NCBI GenBank assembly: GCA_009930325.1
Contig: RZYO01000013.1
Span: 1-40,293, forward strand
Direction of reading: 5' to 3'
Source of the DNA: Spirochaetia bacterium
Lineage (GTDB): Bacteria > Spirochaetota > Spirochaetia > Sphaerochaetales > Sphaerochaetaceae
Length of the DNA stretch: 40,293 nt
Below the pieces are notes generated by a model. It worked only from the letters and a program-made list of their open reading frames with translations. It was not told where the DNA came from and ran no database searches. This document shows positions 14,704 through 22,478 of this stretch, piece after piece. How positions within the stretch are numbered: the first letter of the stretch is position 1; every line of letters begins with the position of its first letter. The position numbers were made by a program, and so were the translations under genes.

Positions 14704-16775
14704 TGAGTGAAGAATTAAAAGTTGATTTAAAATGGGGTGGTGAATTAGTTGAAAATTATCATCAAGCTTTTGGTGGGAAAACAATACCTTTGCATGTAGT
14801 ATCATCCTATGAACCAGCTGGAGATCAGGCACAAGCAATTGAAAAACTTAGTGATGGATTAAAAAATGGGGAGAGAACTCAGATTTTAAAAGGTGTTACT
14901 GGTAGCGGTAAAACCTACACTATGGCAAAAATAATTGAACAAATAAATAAACCAACATTAATTTTATCTCATAATAAAACTTTAGCAGCACAATTATATA
15001 GAGAATTTAAAACTTTCTTTCCAAACAATGCTGTAGAATATTTTGTATCAACATATGATTATTATCAACCGGAAGCATATGTTCCAGGAAAAGATTTATA
15101 TATTGAGAAAACAGCTGATATAAATGATGAAATTGATAGATTAAGATTGTCTGCATCCTTCTCCCTTATGGAAAGAAGAGATGTTATTGTTGTATCTACC
15201 GTCTCTTGTATATACGGATTAGGTAGTCCTGTAAGTTTAAGGGATATGGTTCATAGTTTTAAAGTAGGTACTATTTTTGATCATAAAAGTGAACTAGAAC
15301 AATTAGTGAGAATGCAATATGAAAGAAATGATAGCATTCTTGAACGGGGAAAATTTAGAGTAAGAGGGGATGTTATTGAAATCTGCCCATCTTATTTGGA
15401 AAATGCTGTTAGAATTACTTTAGATTGGGATGTTATTGAAGATATAACTTGGTTTGAACCCATTTCAGGTAAAAAACAAGAAAGTGTTGAAGGCTTTTCT
15501 CTTTACCCCGCAAAACAATTCGTAATGCCTCATGAAGCTGTCTTAGAGAGTTTATCTAGAATAGAAAATGAATTAAAAGATAGAATTGAATATTTCAATT
15601 CTCAAGGAAAAGTTGTTGAAGCTGAGAGAATAAAGAGTAGAGTTGAGTATGATTTAGAAATGCTCAAAGAGATTGGTTATTGTTCAGGTATTGAAAATTA
15701 TTCAAGACAACTTACAGGAAGAAAAGAAGGTGAACGTCCAGCTGTATTATTAGATTATTTTCCTTCAGATTTTGTTACATTTATTGACGAGTCTCATGTT
15801 ACTTTACCTCAAATTGGAGCTATGTACGAAGGAGACAGATCTAGAAAACTCAATCTTGTTAATTTTGGGTTTAGATTACCTTCAGCTTTAGATAATAGAC
15901 CATTAAAATATGATGAATTTGATAAGATTGTAACTCAAAGGGTATATGTTTCAGCAACTCCAAGTAAAAGAGAGTTAGCACAAACCTCAAATATTGTTGA
16001 ACAAGTTATTAGACCTACAGGCTTACTAGATCCAGAAATAACAGTAAGAAAATCTGAAGGTCAAATGGAAGACCTTTATAAAGAAATTCGAAATACCATT
16101 AAAAATAAGAGAAGAGTACTAGTAACCACTTTAACTAAAAGAATGAGTGAAGATTTGACAGATTATTTAAGTTCTTTAGATTTGAAGGTTAGATATTTGC
16201 ATAGTGATATTGGAACAATTGAAAGAGTTGAAATTTTAAGGGATTTAAGAAAAGGTGTTTTTGATGTATTAATAGGAATTAACTTATTACGTGAAGGTCT
16301 AGATTTACCTGAAGTTTCTTTAGTTGCTATTCTTGATGCAGATAAAATCGGGTTTTTAAGATCTGCAACATCTTTAATTCAAACAATAGGTAGAGCTGCA
16401 AGAAATTCAAATGGTAGAGTAATCATGTATGCTGATAAAGAAAGTGATGCTATGAAAGAAGCTATCAGCGAAACAAATAGAAGAAGAGCAATTCAGTTAG
16501 AATATAATAGAGTTAATAACATAACACCAACAACCATTGAAAAAGCAATTGAAGATATAATTGAAAGAGAAACAGAAGAAAAGAAAAAAGATGTTAGCGG
16601 AGAACTTAATATAAGAAGAGCTTCATATAATTTATTACAAAAACGTGATAGGCAAAAATATATTAAAGAACTTGAAAAAGAAATGTTCAATTATGCAAAA
16701 GATCTTGAGTTTGAGAAAGCAGCACTTATAAGAGATGAAATTGAAAAGGTTAAAAATAATTCTATATCTTCTTAG
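14703..16775 (+). CDS. uvrB: Excinuclease ABC subunit B
   Basis: A 690-residue UvrB, the damage-verifying helicase of nucleotide excision repair that takes DNA from UvrA and recruits UvrC. Visible: Walker A GVTGSGKT (64-71), the beta-hairpin region YDYYQPEAYVPGKDLYIEK that clamps DNA, DESHVTLPQ (motif II), helicase motifs V and VI (GINLLREGLDLPEVSL, QTIGRAARN), and a C-terminal UVR domain (KELEKEMFNYAKDLEFEKAA) that contacts UvrC. The N-terminus carries about 25 residues more than E. coli UvrB before the conserved GDQ; no internal ATG in that stretch gives a shorter alternative. The start overlaps the htrA stop; the end overlaps the convergent caspase-like gene by 4 nt. Confidence 0.97.
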   Translation: MSEELKVDLKWGGELVENYHQAFGGKTIPLHVVSSYEPAGDQAQAIEKLSDGLKNGERTQILKGVTGSGKTYTMAKIIEQINKPTLILSHNKTLAAQLYREFKTFFPNNAVEYFVSTYDYYQPEAYVPGKDLYIEKTADINDEIDRLRLSASFSLMERRDVIVVSTVSCIYGLGSPVSLRDMVHSFKVGTIFDHKSELEQLVRMQYERNDSILERGKFRVRGDVIEICPSYLENAVRITLDWDVIEDITWFEPISGKKQESVEGFSLYPAKQFVMPHEAVLESLSRIENELKDRIEYFNSQGKVVEAERIKSRVEYDLEMLKEIGYCSGIENYSRQLTGRKEGERPAVLLDYFPSDFVTFIDESHVTLPQIGAMYEGDRSRKLNLVNFGFRLPSALDNRPLKYDEFDKIVTQRVYVSATPSKRELAQTSNIVEQVIRPTGLLDPEITVRKSEGQMEDLYKEIRNTIKNKRRVLVTTLTKRMSEDLTDYLSSLDLKVRYLHSDIGTIERVEILRDLRKGVFDVLIGINLLREGLDLPEVSLVAILDADKIGFLRSATSLIQTIGRAARNSNGRVIMYADKESDAMKEAISETNRRRAIQLEYNRVNNITPTTIEKAIEDIIERETEEKKKDVSGELNIRRASYNLLQKRDRQKYIKELEKEMFNYAKDLEFEKAALIRDEIEKVKNNSISS

Positions 16776-17779
16776 TAAGTAAATAATACCAAATCGTATC
16801 TTTCTCCTAATACCTGAGGATATTGATGGGAAAAATAATCTGAACTAGTTTCTATTTCTTGATTTTCTATAATATAAGAGAGCAGATTATCAACACTGAG
16901 CATATTAGTTTTAGCAGCAGGAGGAAGCCCTTGTGATAGTTTACCATAAACTCCATCCTCAGTATCAAGATATGCATCTTCAATACTATCTGATAAATAA
17001 CCTTTAATCCCATCACACCAACCAAGACCTTCTAATAGAGCTTTGGTGAAAAAACCATGTAATCTCATTCCTACTTCATACATTGGCTCATGTGATGTAT
17101 TATCCTTTTCTGTAGCACAAAGAATGAATGTATCATCATTAATATTACTATCTTTAGTAAATAATTTGTTAAAAGCAGAAGTAAAAGTAATCTCTTCATT
17201 TTCTAATGAATAAGAACTTGAAGTATAATAATTACCAGAATAACAAGAATCAACAATAATTAATTTTTTTCCTTTTACATCTTTTAATAATTCATACACT
17301 TCATCGACTCTCATAAATTGATTTTCATCAATATCACCAAATTTATCATAAGTATAGCCCTTTGCTGTATCTGTGGTTGCGAGAAGCCAACTACCATATG
17401 AATCTGAATGCCCAGAATAGTATATAATATTTATAGAATTTTCTTTTGATGAATTTGCAAAATTATTAAATGCATTATTTATATTTGTTTTACTTGGATA
17501 ATTAGAGGCATTAACAGTGAGTGAATCATAGGCAGTCCCTTCTTGGTAATAATTATAACTAGTATAATTAATTTCATTTTTTTCACAATTTTCTCTTAAT
17601 GCTTTTTCAATTTCTTTTGCATCATTTAATGTGCCATATAAACTCGTAACATTAGTATTATGATAATCTAATGCTATATTTAATAAATTAATCTCATAAT
17701 CATAATCTCGTTGAGCTAATTCACAACTATTAAAAAGAATAATTATTAATAAAAATGGAATAAGAAAATATTTTTTCAT
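16772..17779 (-). CDS. Caspase-like (peptidase C14 fold) lipoprotein
   Basis: A 335-residue protein with a hydrophobic signal ending in LFNSC, a relaxed spirochaete-type lipobox with Cys19 as the lipidation site. The mature part has the caspase-hemoglobinase dyad: His124 in IIYYSGHSD and Cys179 in LIIVDSCYSG, each at the end of a hydrophobic strand, with NDAKEIEKAL upstream, as in bacterial caspase-family proteins. The substrate and role are unknown. Bacterial homologues of this clan include gingipain-like and metacaspase-like proteases, some of them in signalling or cell-death contexts. It lies 31 nt after a small beta-barrel gene, with TAGGAG before the ATG. No terminator is seen between it and the thiamine importer genes upstream. 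Its end overlaps uvrB by 4 nt. Confidence 0.8.
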   Translation of the reverse strand: MKKYFLIPFLLIIILFNSCELAQRDYDYEINLLNIALDYHNTNVTSLYGTLNDAKEIEKALRENCEKNEINYTSYNYYQEGTAYDSLTVNASNYPSKTNINNAFNNFANSSKENSINIIYYSGHSDSYGSWLLATTDTAKGYTYDKFGDIDENQFMRVDEVYELLKDVKGKKLIIVDSCYSGNYYTSSSYSLENEEITFTSAFNKLFTKDSNINDDTFILCATEKDNTSHEPMYEVGMRLHGFFTKALLEGLGWCDGIKGYLSDSIEDAYLDTEDGVYGKLSQGLPPAAKTNMLSVDNLLSYIIENQEIETSSDYFSHQYPQVLGERYDLVLFTY

Positions 17780-17810
17780 TTTAACTCCTATTACTTTCTA
17801 ATAAAAGAAG

Positions 17811-18386
17811 TTAATAAATTGCTTTATTTTTATTAATATAATCAGTAATCCAATCAAAGGATGTACTAATTCCAACTCCAACACAAGGTGATAATAAATA
17901 TTTTCTATAAACAAAATTGATTGAAAAATCTAAAGAAATATTATAATTGTCTCCAGATTTTAATATATATGAAGGTATTAATGCTAAATTCATATACATT
18001 TCAGAATTTAAACTTTCTCCTAAACTTCCAATTCCCATAGAAAACTTAGAATGAAATAAGAATTTTGAATTAAATATATATCCATAATCAAGTCCAACAC
18101 CAAAAGCACAAAATTCTCTTAATACTAAATTTTGATAAATTATAGATCTTGAAACATGAAAAATAGATAAATAAGGAGAAATTTGATGGTTATTTATTTT
18201 AAGATAAACTGGTGAAAAATCATAAGTTGAAGCCATAGAAGAATATACTGGTAAATCAGTATTATCATCTAAAGTTATAGACGGATGATAAAAAACATTT
18301 AAATCAATTTTTGATCCGACTTGTGAAGCATATAAATAAGTAGAACAAAGTATAATAAGGAAAAGTGAAATATTTTTTTTTATCAA
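17811..18386 (-). CDS. Small outer-membrane beta-barrel-like protein
   Basis: A 191-residue protein with a signal peptide (MIKKNISLFLIILCSTYLYA, cleaved before SQV). The mature chain alternates hydrophobic and polar residues in strands of about ten, with many aromatic residues and Gly-rich turns (FGVGLDYGYIF, FSMGIGSLGES, CVGVGIST), which fits a small 8-strand outer-membrane barrel. I cannot name a family. The start is TTG with a strong AAAGGAG 7 nt upstream (18394-18400 on the plus strand); a nearby ATG is out of frame. It lies 35 nt after thiQ and 31 nt before the caspase-like lipoprotein, all on one strand, so it could belong to the thiamine operon. Confidence 0.65.
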   Translation of the reverse strand: MIKKNISLFLIILCSTYLYASQVGSKIDLNVFYHPSITLDDNTDLPVYSSMASTYDFSPVYLKINNHQISPYLSIFHVSRSIIYQNLVLREFCAFGVGLDYGYIFNSKFLFHSKFSMGIGSLGESLNSEMYMNLALIPSYILKSGDNYNISLDFSINFVYRKYLLSPCVGVGISTSFDWITDYINKNKAIY

Positions 18387-18421
18387 AATGCATCTCCTTT
18401 ATTATTATCCTACCTAATTAT

Positions 18422-19456
18422 TTAGCTTTTTGCATTTATTAAGTAATTGTTTTCGTATTTTTTTATATCTTTTTTTAAAATACATATATCTACAATATCA
18501 TTTGAAGGTTTTTCTTTTGATAAAATAGATATTGTAACATCATTATATAACAAATTTATCTTATAAAAAATACCTCTAAATTCACAAGACGTAATTTTTG
18601 CATCTTTTAATATAATATGTTCTAATATTTCAGTAATATAAAATTTATTTTTTTCAATTAAATAAGCATTTTCGTATTTGAAAAAATAGGAAGTATTAGC
18701 TTTTTCTTCTTCACCTAGCAAATTGCAAATAATATTTGAGTTAATAAAGTTACCCTCACCCATAAAAGTTGCAGCAAAAGTTGTTTGAGGGTTATTATAT
18801 AAATTTTCAGCAGTTGAGTGCATTTCAACTTTCCCATTATTCATTAAAACAATAGAGTCTGAGATAGAGAGTGCTTCTTCTTGGTCATGAGTAACATAAA
18901 GCATTGTAATCTTTAAAGTTTTTTGTATTCTTCTAATCTCATCTCTTAAATGATTTCTCATTTTTGCATCTAAGGCAGAAAGAGGTTCATCTAATAATAA
19001 TAGTTTAGGTTCAAAAGCTAGTGCTCTTGCTAAAGCAATTCTTTGTCTCTCTCCACCAGATAAGCTTTCAATTTTTCTGTTTTCAAATCCCTCTAAATTA
19101 ACAAGAGAAAGTAATTCTTTAACTTTAGCTTTTCTAATATCTTTTTTAACTTTTCTTATTTTAAGAGGATAAGCAATATTTTTTTCAACATTAAGATGAG
19201 GGTAAAGAGCATAATCTTGAAAAACCATAGCAATTTTTCTCTCATTAACTTTTAATTTTGAAATATCAATATCATCAATAATAATATGGCCTTCGTCATT
19301 ATCTAATAGACCTGTAATTAATTGAAGCGTTGTACTTTTACCACAACCACTTGGGCCTAAAAGGGAAATTAATTGGCCCTTATTTAATTCTAAATCAATG
19401 TCTAACAGAAATTGTGAAAATTGTTTTTTTAATTTTAATTGTATTATATCATTCAT
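18422..19456 (-). CDS. thiQ: Thiamine ABC importer ATP-binding protein
   Basis: A 344-residue ABC ATPase of the importer (CUT/PotA/FbpC-like) type: Walker A GPSGCGKST (about 34-42), Q-loop VFQDYALYPH, signature LSGGERQR, Walker B LLLLDEPLSALD, and switch His in VTHDQEEA. The C-terminal 110 residues form a diverged TOBE-like regulatory domain, longer than in E. coli ThiQ. It powers uptake of thiamine or thiamine phosphates. The role is assigned from the adjacent thiP and thiB genes and the TPP riboswitch, since this ATPase family alone does not tell the substrate. It lies 22 nt after thiP. The two genes that follow it are not part of any thiamine importer known to me. Confidence 0.85.
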   Translation of the reverse strand: MNDIIQLKLKKQFSQFLLDIDLELNKGQLISLLGPSGCGKSTTLQLITGLLDNDEGHIIIDDIDISKLKVNERKIAMVFQDYALYPHLNVEKNIAYPLKIRKVKKDIRKAKVKELLSLVNLEGFENRKIESLSGGERQRIALARALAFEPKLLLLDEPLSALDAKMRNHLRDEIRRIQKTLKITMLYVTHDQEEALSISDSIVLMNNGKVEMHSTAENLYNNPQTTFAATFMGEGNFINSNIICNLLGEEEKANTSYFFKYENAYLIEKNKFYITEILEHIILKDAKITSCEFRGIFYKINLLYNDVTISILSKEKPSNDIVDICILKKDIKKYENNYLINAKS

Positions 19457-19478
19457 TATTTTATCTCATTAAACTTAT

Positions 19479-21173
19479 TTATAAATAAAAGCGATTATCT
19501 TTTTTTAAATATTCACTACTTACAAATACTATAGTACAAACTAATATTAATATAGTGCCTAAAGCACAGGCTCCACCAAAGTTATAAGATCCAATTAATC
19601 TATACATAGTAACAGGTATTGTAGTGATACTAGAATTAGCTAAAATAAGAGTTGCATTTACTTCTCCCATACTAATAGCAAATGCAAAAATAGCCCCACT
19701 AATTAAAGAGCTTTTTAATAGAGGAACTTCTATGCTAAGAAAAGCTCTAAAAGGTGTAGCCCCTAAAGTCATTGCACTAGAAACAAGTGAATTAGGTAGT
19801 TTTCTTATTTCAGGAGTTATTGCTCTAATGTTAAAAGGTAATACAATAACAAGGTGGGCTAATATTACTAATATTAAGCCTCCATCAGATTTTAATTTTG
19901 CAGAAATTAAATAATAACCTAATCCAATTATTACTGAAGAGACTGCAAGAGGCAGCATTGAAAGTAATTCAATAAGAATTGAGCTATTAGATTTATCTCT
20001 TTTTGCTGCAACTGCTAGAGACAAAGATAATGGCGTTGATATTATTGCAACAATAAATGCAATTTTAAGTGAATTTATAATTGAGATAAAACTAGATTTC
20101 ATAACACCTGTTGTGCTACTTAATCCAAATAGTTGTTTGTACCATTTTAAAGTAAAAATGCTATTAGCACTTCTAGAATTAGAAGCTAGAAATGATTTAA
20201 TTATTATTGAAATTATTGGTGATAATACAAATAAAATTATAAATATAGTATAAATTATGCTTAAAACTAAGCCAATTTTTGAAACAGGTTTTTTCTCTTT
20301 TTTATAAACACTATTATAAATATTTTCTTTTGTATTCATCTTTCTTTGAATAATGTTGTAAAAGATTAAAATAATAATACAGAATAAAATAGATATAAGA
20401 GCATAAGAAGCTGCGCTATTTAAATCCATTGAAATTCTAGCTCTTCTATATATTTCAACTTCCATTGTAGTATATTTTGGTCCACCACCTAATACTAATA
20501 TTATTGAAAAACTTGTAAAACAAAATAAAAATACAAGTAATGAAGAAGAAATAAGAGATACAATTAATCTAGGAAGTGTAATATTGATAAAAGTCTGGAA
20601 TTTTGAAGCACCAAAAACAAAAGAAGAGAGCTCTAGTTTATAGTCTAAGTTTTCCCAAAATGTGGTAAGAAGAACTAAAATAATAGGAAAATTATAAAAA
20701 GCATGGGCAATTATTATTGCCTTATATGAATATAATATTTTTAAAGGGGGCTCACTTAAATTAAAGATTTTCATCAAGAGAATATTTAAAAATCCATTAT
20801 TACCATAGAAAGTAACAAATCCAAGTATTACTAATATTGCTGGTAAAACAAAAGGAATTGTACAAACTGCGAGAATTAATTTTCTCCCTTTAATATTATA
20901 ATTAACTAATAAATATGAACCAGGAAGGGCTATTACTATTGAAAGAAGAGTTGAGAAAAATGCTTGATTTATAGTAAATAATAAAATTCTTAAAGTATAA
21001 GGTTCTTTAATTATATTAAAAAAAGAAGAGATATTTAATTTGTTATCTAATATGAAAGCTCTAGATAAAGTACTTATTAGAGGAAGTAGAAAAATGACAA
21101 ATAATAGAAGAAGAGAAGGCAATGCAATTACTTTTTCATAAAGATTTCTATTATCAATTTTATTTTTATTCAT
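19479..21173 (-). CDS. thiP: Thiamine ABC importer permease, fused two-domain
   Basis: A 564-residue integral membrane protein with about twelve hydrophobic segments in two similar halves, as in ThiP, where two permease domains are fused. Each half carries an EAA-type cytoplasmic loop that docks on the ATPase: SSFVFGASKFQTFINITLP in the first and MTLGATPFRAFLSIEVPLL in the second. A hydrophilic linker of about 30 residues (around QRKMNTKENIYNS) separates the halves. It forms the inner-membrane channel for thiamine with ThiQ. The gene lies between thiB (68 nt upstream) and thiQ (22 nt downstream) and is expected to be under the TPP riboswitch. Iron(III) FbpB-type permeases look similar; the neighbours decide. 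Confidence 0.87.
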   Translation of the reverse strand: MNKNKIDNRNLYEKVIALPSLLLLFVIFLLPLISTLSRAFILDNKLNISSFFNIIKEPYTLRILLFTINQAFFSTLLSIVIALPGSYLLVNYNIKGRKLILAVCTIPFVLPAILVILGFVTFYGNNGFLNILLMKIFNLSEPPLKILYSYKAIIIAHAFYNFPIILVLLTTFWENLDYKLELSSFVFGASKFQTFINITLPRLIVSLISSSLLVFLFCFTSFSIILVLGGGPKYTTMEVEIYRRARISMDLNSAASYALISILFCIIILIFYNIIQRKMNTKENIYNSVYKKEKKPVSKIGLVLSIIYTIFIILFVLSPIISIIIKSFLASNSRSANSIFTLKWYKQLFGLSSTTGVMKSSFISIINSLKIAFIVAIISTPLSLSLAVAAKRDKSNSSILIELLSMLPLAVSSVIIGLGYYLISAKLKSDGGLILVILAHLVIVLPFNIRAITPEIRKLPNSLVSSAMTLGATPFRAFLSIEVPLLKSSLISGAIFAFAISMGEVNATLILANSSITTIPVTMYRLIGSYNFGGACALGTILILVCTIVFVSSEYLKKDNRFYL

Positions 21174-21241
21174 ACTATCCTCTAATTTACTTATATAATT
21201 AATAACATGAAGTTAAAAATTAATATATAAAAATACTAAAC

Positions 21242-22273
21242 TTATTTACTCATTACATCAGTCCACTGATTTAACCAAGTATCTAAATTGTTTTCAATAT
21301 CACTTGCGTCTAGACTTAATGTAACATTTGGCTTTGGTGCCCAATCAAAAGCACTTGGTAATTCTGTTTTACTATTAGTAGGATACATAGAATTTGCTGT
21401 TGCAATATCTAATTGAGCATCAGTTAACAAGAAATCAATAAACTGCTTTGCTTTTTCTTTATTATTACTACTTTTTAATAATCCCACTCCTTCAATTGTA
21501 GCACTATGGCCTTCATCAAAAATAATTGTTTGATATCTTGTTGTATCTTCATACATTACATGATAAACAGGGGAAGTTGTATAAGAAAGGGTAATTGGAG
21601 CTTCACCAGAGGTAAACATACCATAAGCACTTGACCATCCCTCAGTAATAGTTAAAGCATTATCTTTCATTTTGTTCCACCATGTTAAATAATTATCTCC
21701 AAATACTTCACGACTCCATATTAATAATCCAAGACCAACAGAAGATGTTCTAGGATCAATTAAAATAACTTTGTTTTTATATTTTGGATTTGTTAAATCT
21801 TCTAAAGATGTAGGTAGTTCTTCTTTTGCAATTTTTTCACTATCATAAACAAAAGCAAAATTTCCGTAATCGAAAGGAAGTAGTCTATTTTGATTATCAA
21901 ATTGCAAGAAAGCGGGAATATCATTTAAAGAAGGTGAGTTGTAGCTTTCAAAAAGATTACTATTATAAGCTTTCATTGCCATATCGTCAGATATCCCAAC
22001 AACAACATCAGCTTTTGGATTAGATTTTTCTAATTCAACCTTTGTTAACATTTCGATTGCATCACCAGCAGATACCAAATTAACATCAATTCCTGTTTTT
22101 TCTTTAAAGGCTTGAACTACTTTTGCTCCAGGACCCCAGTCCCCACAAAAAGCATCATAAGCATAAACCGTAATTTCGTTAGAAATAGAAGGTGAAATCT
22201 CTTTTGCACCTGATGCAAAGAGAGCTAAAGTTGTAGCAAAAAAGGCCACAACAATTGAAACAAACTTTTTCAT
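21242..22273 (-). CDS. thiB: Thiamine-binding periplasmic protein
   Basis: A 343-residue solute-binding protein with a signal peptide (MKKFVSIVVAFFATTLALFA). It follows the E. coli TbpA/ThiB pattern closely: VYAYDAFCGDWGPGAKV near the mature N-terminus, KADVVVGISDD, LPFDYGNFAFVYDSEK, DPRTSSVGLGLLIW, and EGWSSAYGMFTSGEAPITL then SYTTSPVYH, segments that line the thiamine pocket in that family. It captures thiamine, its mono- and diphosphate in the periplasm and hands it to ThiP. No lipobox Cys. First gene of the operon behind a TPP riboswitch. Its Shine-Dalgarno (GGAGG) is within a hairpin followed by six U, so it is probably switched off when TPP is plentiful. Confidence 0.95.
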   Translation of the reverse strand: MKKFVSIVVAFFATTLALFASGAKEISPSISNEITVYAYDAFCGDWGPGAKVVQAFKEKTGIDVNLVSAGDAIEMLTKVELEKSNPKADVVVGISDDMAMKAYNSNLFESYNSPSLNDIPAFLQFDNQNRLLPFDYGNFAFVYDSEKIAKEELPTSLEDLTNPKYKNKVILIDPRTSSVGLGLLIWSREVFGDNYLTWWNKMKDNALTITEGWSSAYGMFTSGEAPITLSYTTSPVYHVMYEDTTRYQTIIFDEGHSATIEGVGLLKSSNNKEKAKQFIDFLLTDAQLDIATANSMYPTNSKTELPSAFDWAPKPNVTLSLDASDIENNLDTWLNQWTDVMSK

Positions 22274-22279
22274 AAAAAA

Positions 22280-22301
22280 GCCTCCAAATTGAAATTTGGC
22301 C
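22280..22301 (-). promoter_or_regulatory. Hairpin masking the thiB ribosome site (riboswitch output)
   Basis: On the minus strand GGCC-AAAT-TTCA-ATTT-GG-A-GGC forms a stem that includes the GGAGG Shine-Dalgarno and is followed by U6 and then the AUG. It could sequester the ribosome site or act as a terminator right before the gene. Confidence 0.55.
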
Positions 22302-22339
22302 TAAGGGTAGTATACAAAAAAAGTATTAAAGATAAAGAA

Positions 22340-22418
22340 AATTGTCTTCCTCCGCTAGCATTATCTAGATCAGGTTAACGGGTTTTATCTCAGGCTCATA
22401 AGCCACCCCAGGACAATT
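22340..22418 (-). ncRNA. TPP riboswitch (THI element)
   Basis: On the minus strand the element has closing P1 arms AATTGTC / GACAATT, the pyrimidine-sensor CTGAGA (22388-22393), the ACCCGTTAACCTGATCTAG core and ATAATGCTAGCGGAGGAAG, which match the universally conserved thi-box positions. It binds thiamine diphosphate. It precedes thiB by 66 nt and controls the importer operon. Confidence 0.97.
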
Positions 22419-22421
22419 CTT

Positions 22422-22450
22422 AGATTAATCATCGATATAATTCTTGTCAA
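22422..22450 (-). promoter_or_regulatory. Promoter of the TPP-controlled operon
   Basis: On the minus strand a perfect TTGACA (22445-22450), a 17-nt spacer and a weak -10 TAATCT (22422-22427). The predicted start lies at the beginning of the riboswitch P1 stem. The -35 overlaps that of the divergent nnr promoter. Confidence 0.55.
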
Positions 22451-22472
22451 GTATTTATCATTAGAGTAACAT
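22444..22472 (+). promoter_or_regulatory. Promoter of nnr, overlapping the thi promoter
   Basis: TTGTCA (22444-22449), a 17-nt spacer, TAACAT (22467-22472). Only 6 nt separate the -10 from the nnr ATG. Five bases of the -35 are shared with the opposite TTGACA. Confidence 0.5.
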
Positions 22473-22478
22473 TGAAGA

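Noticed and set aside
19624-19914. Open frame opposite thiP
   Set aside because: It is a shadow of the strongly supported permease on the other strand, with no family resemblance or ribosome site.
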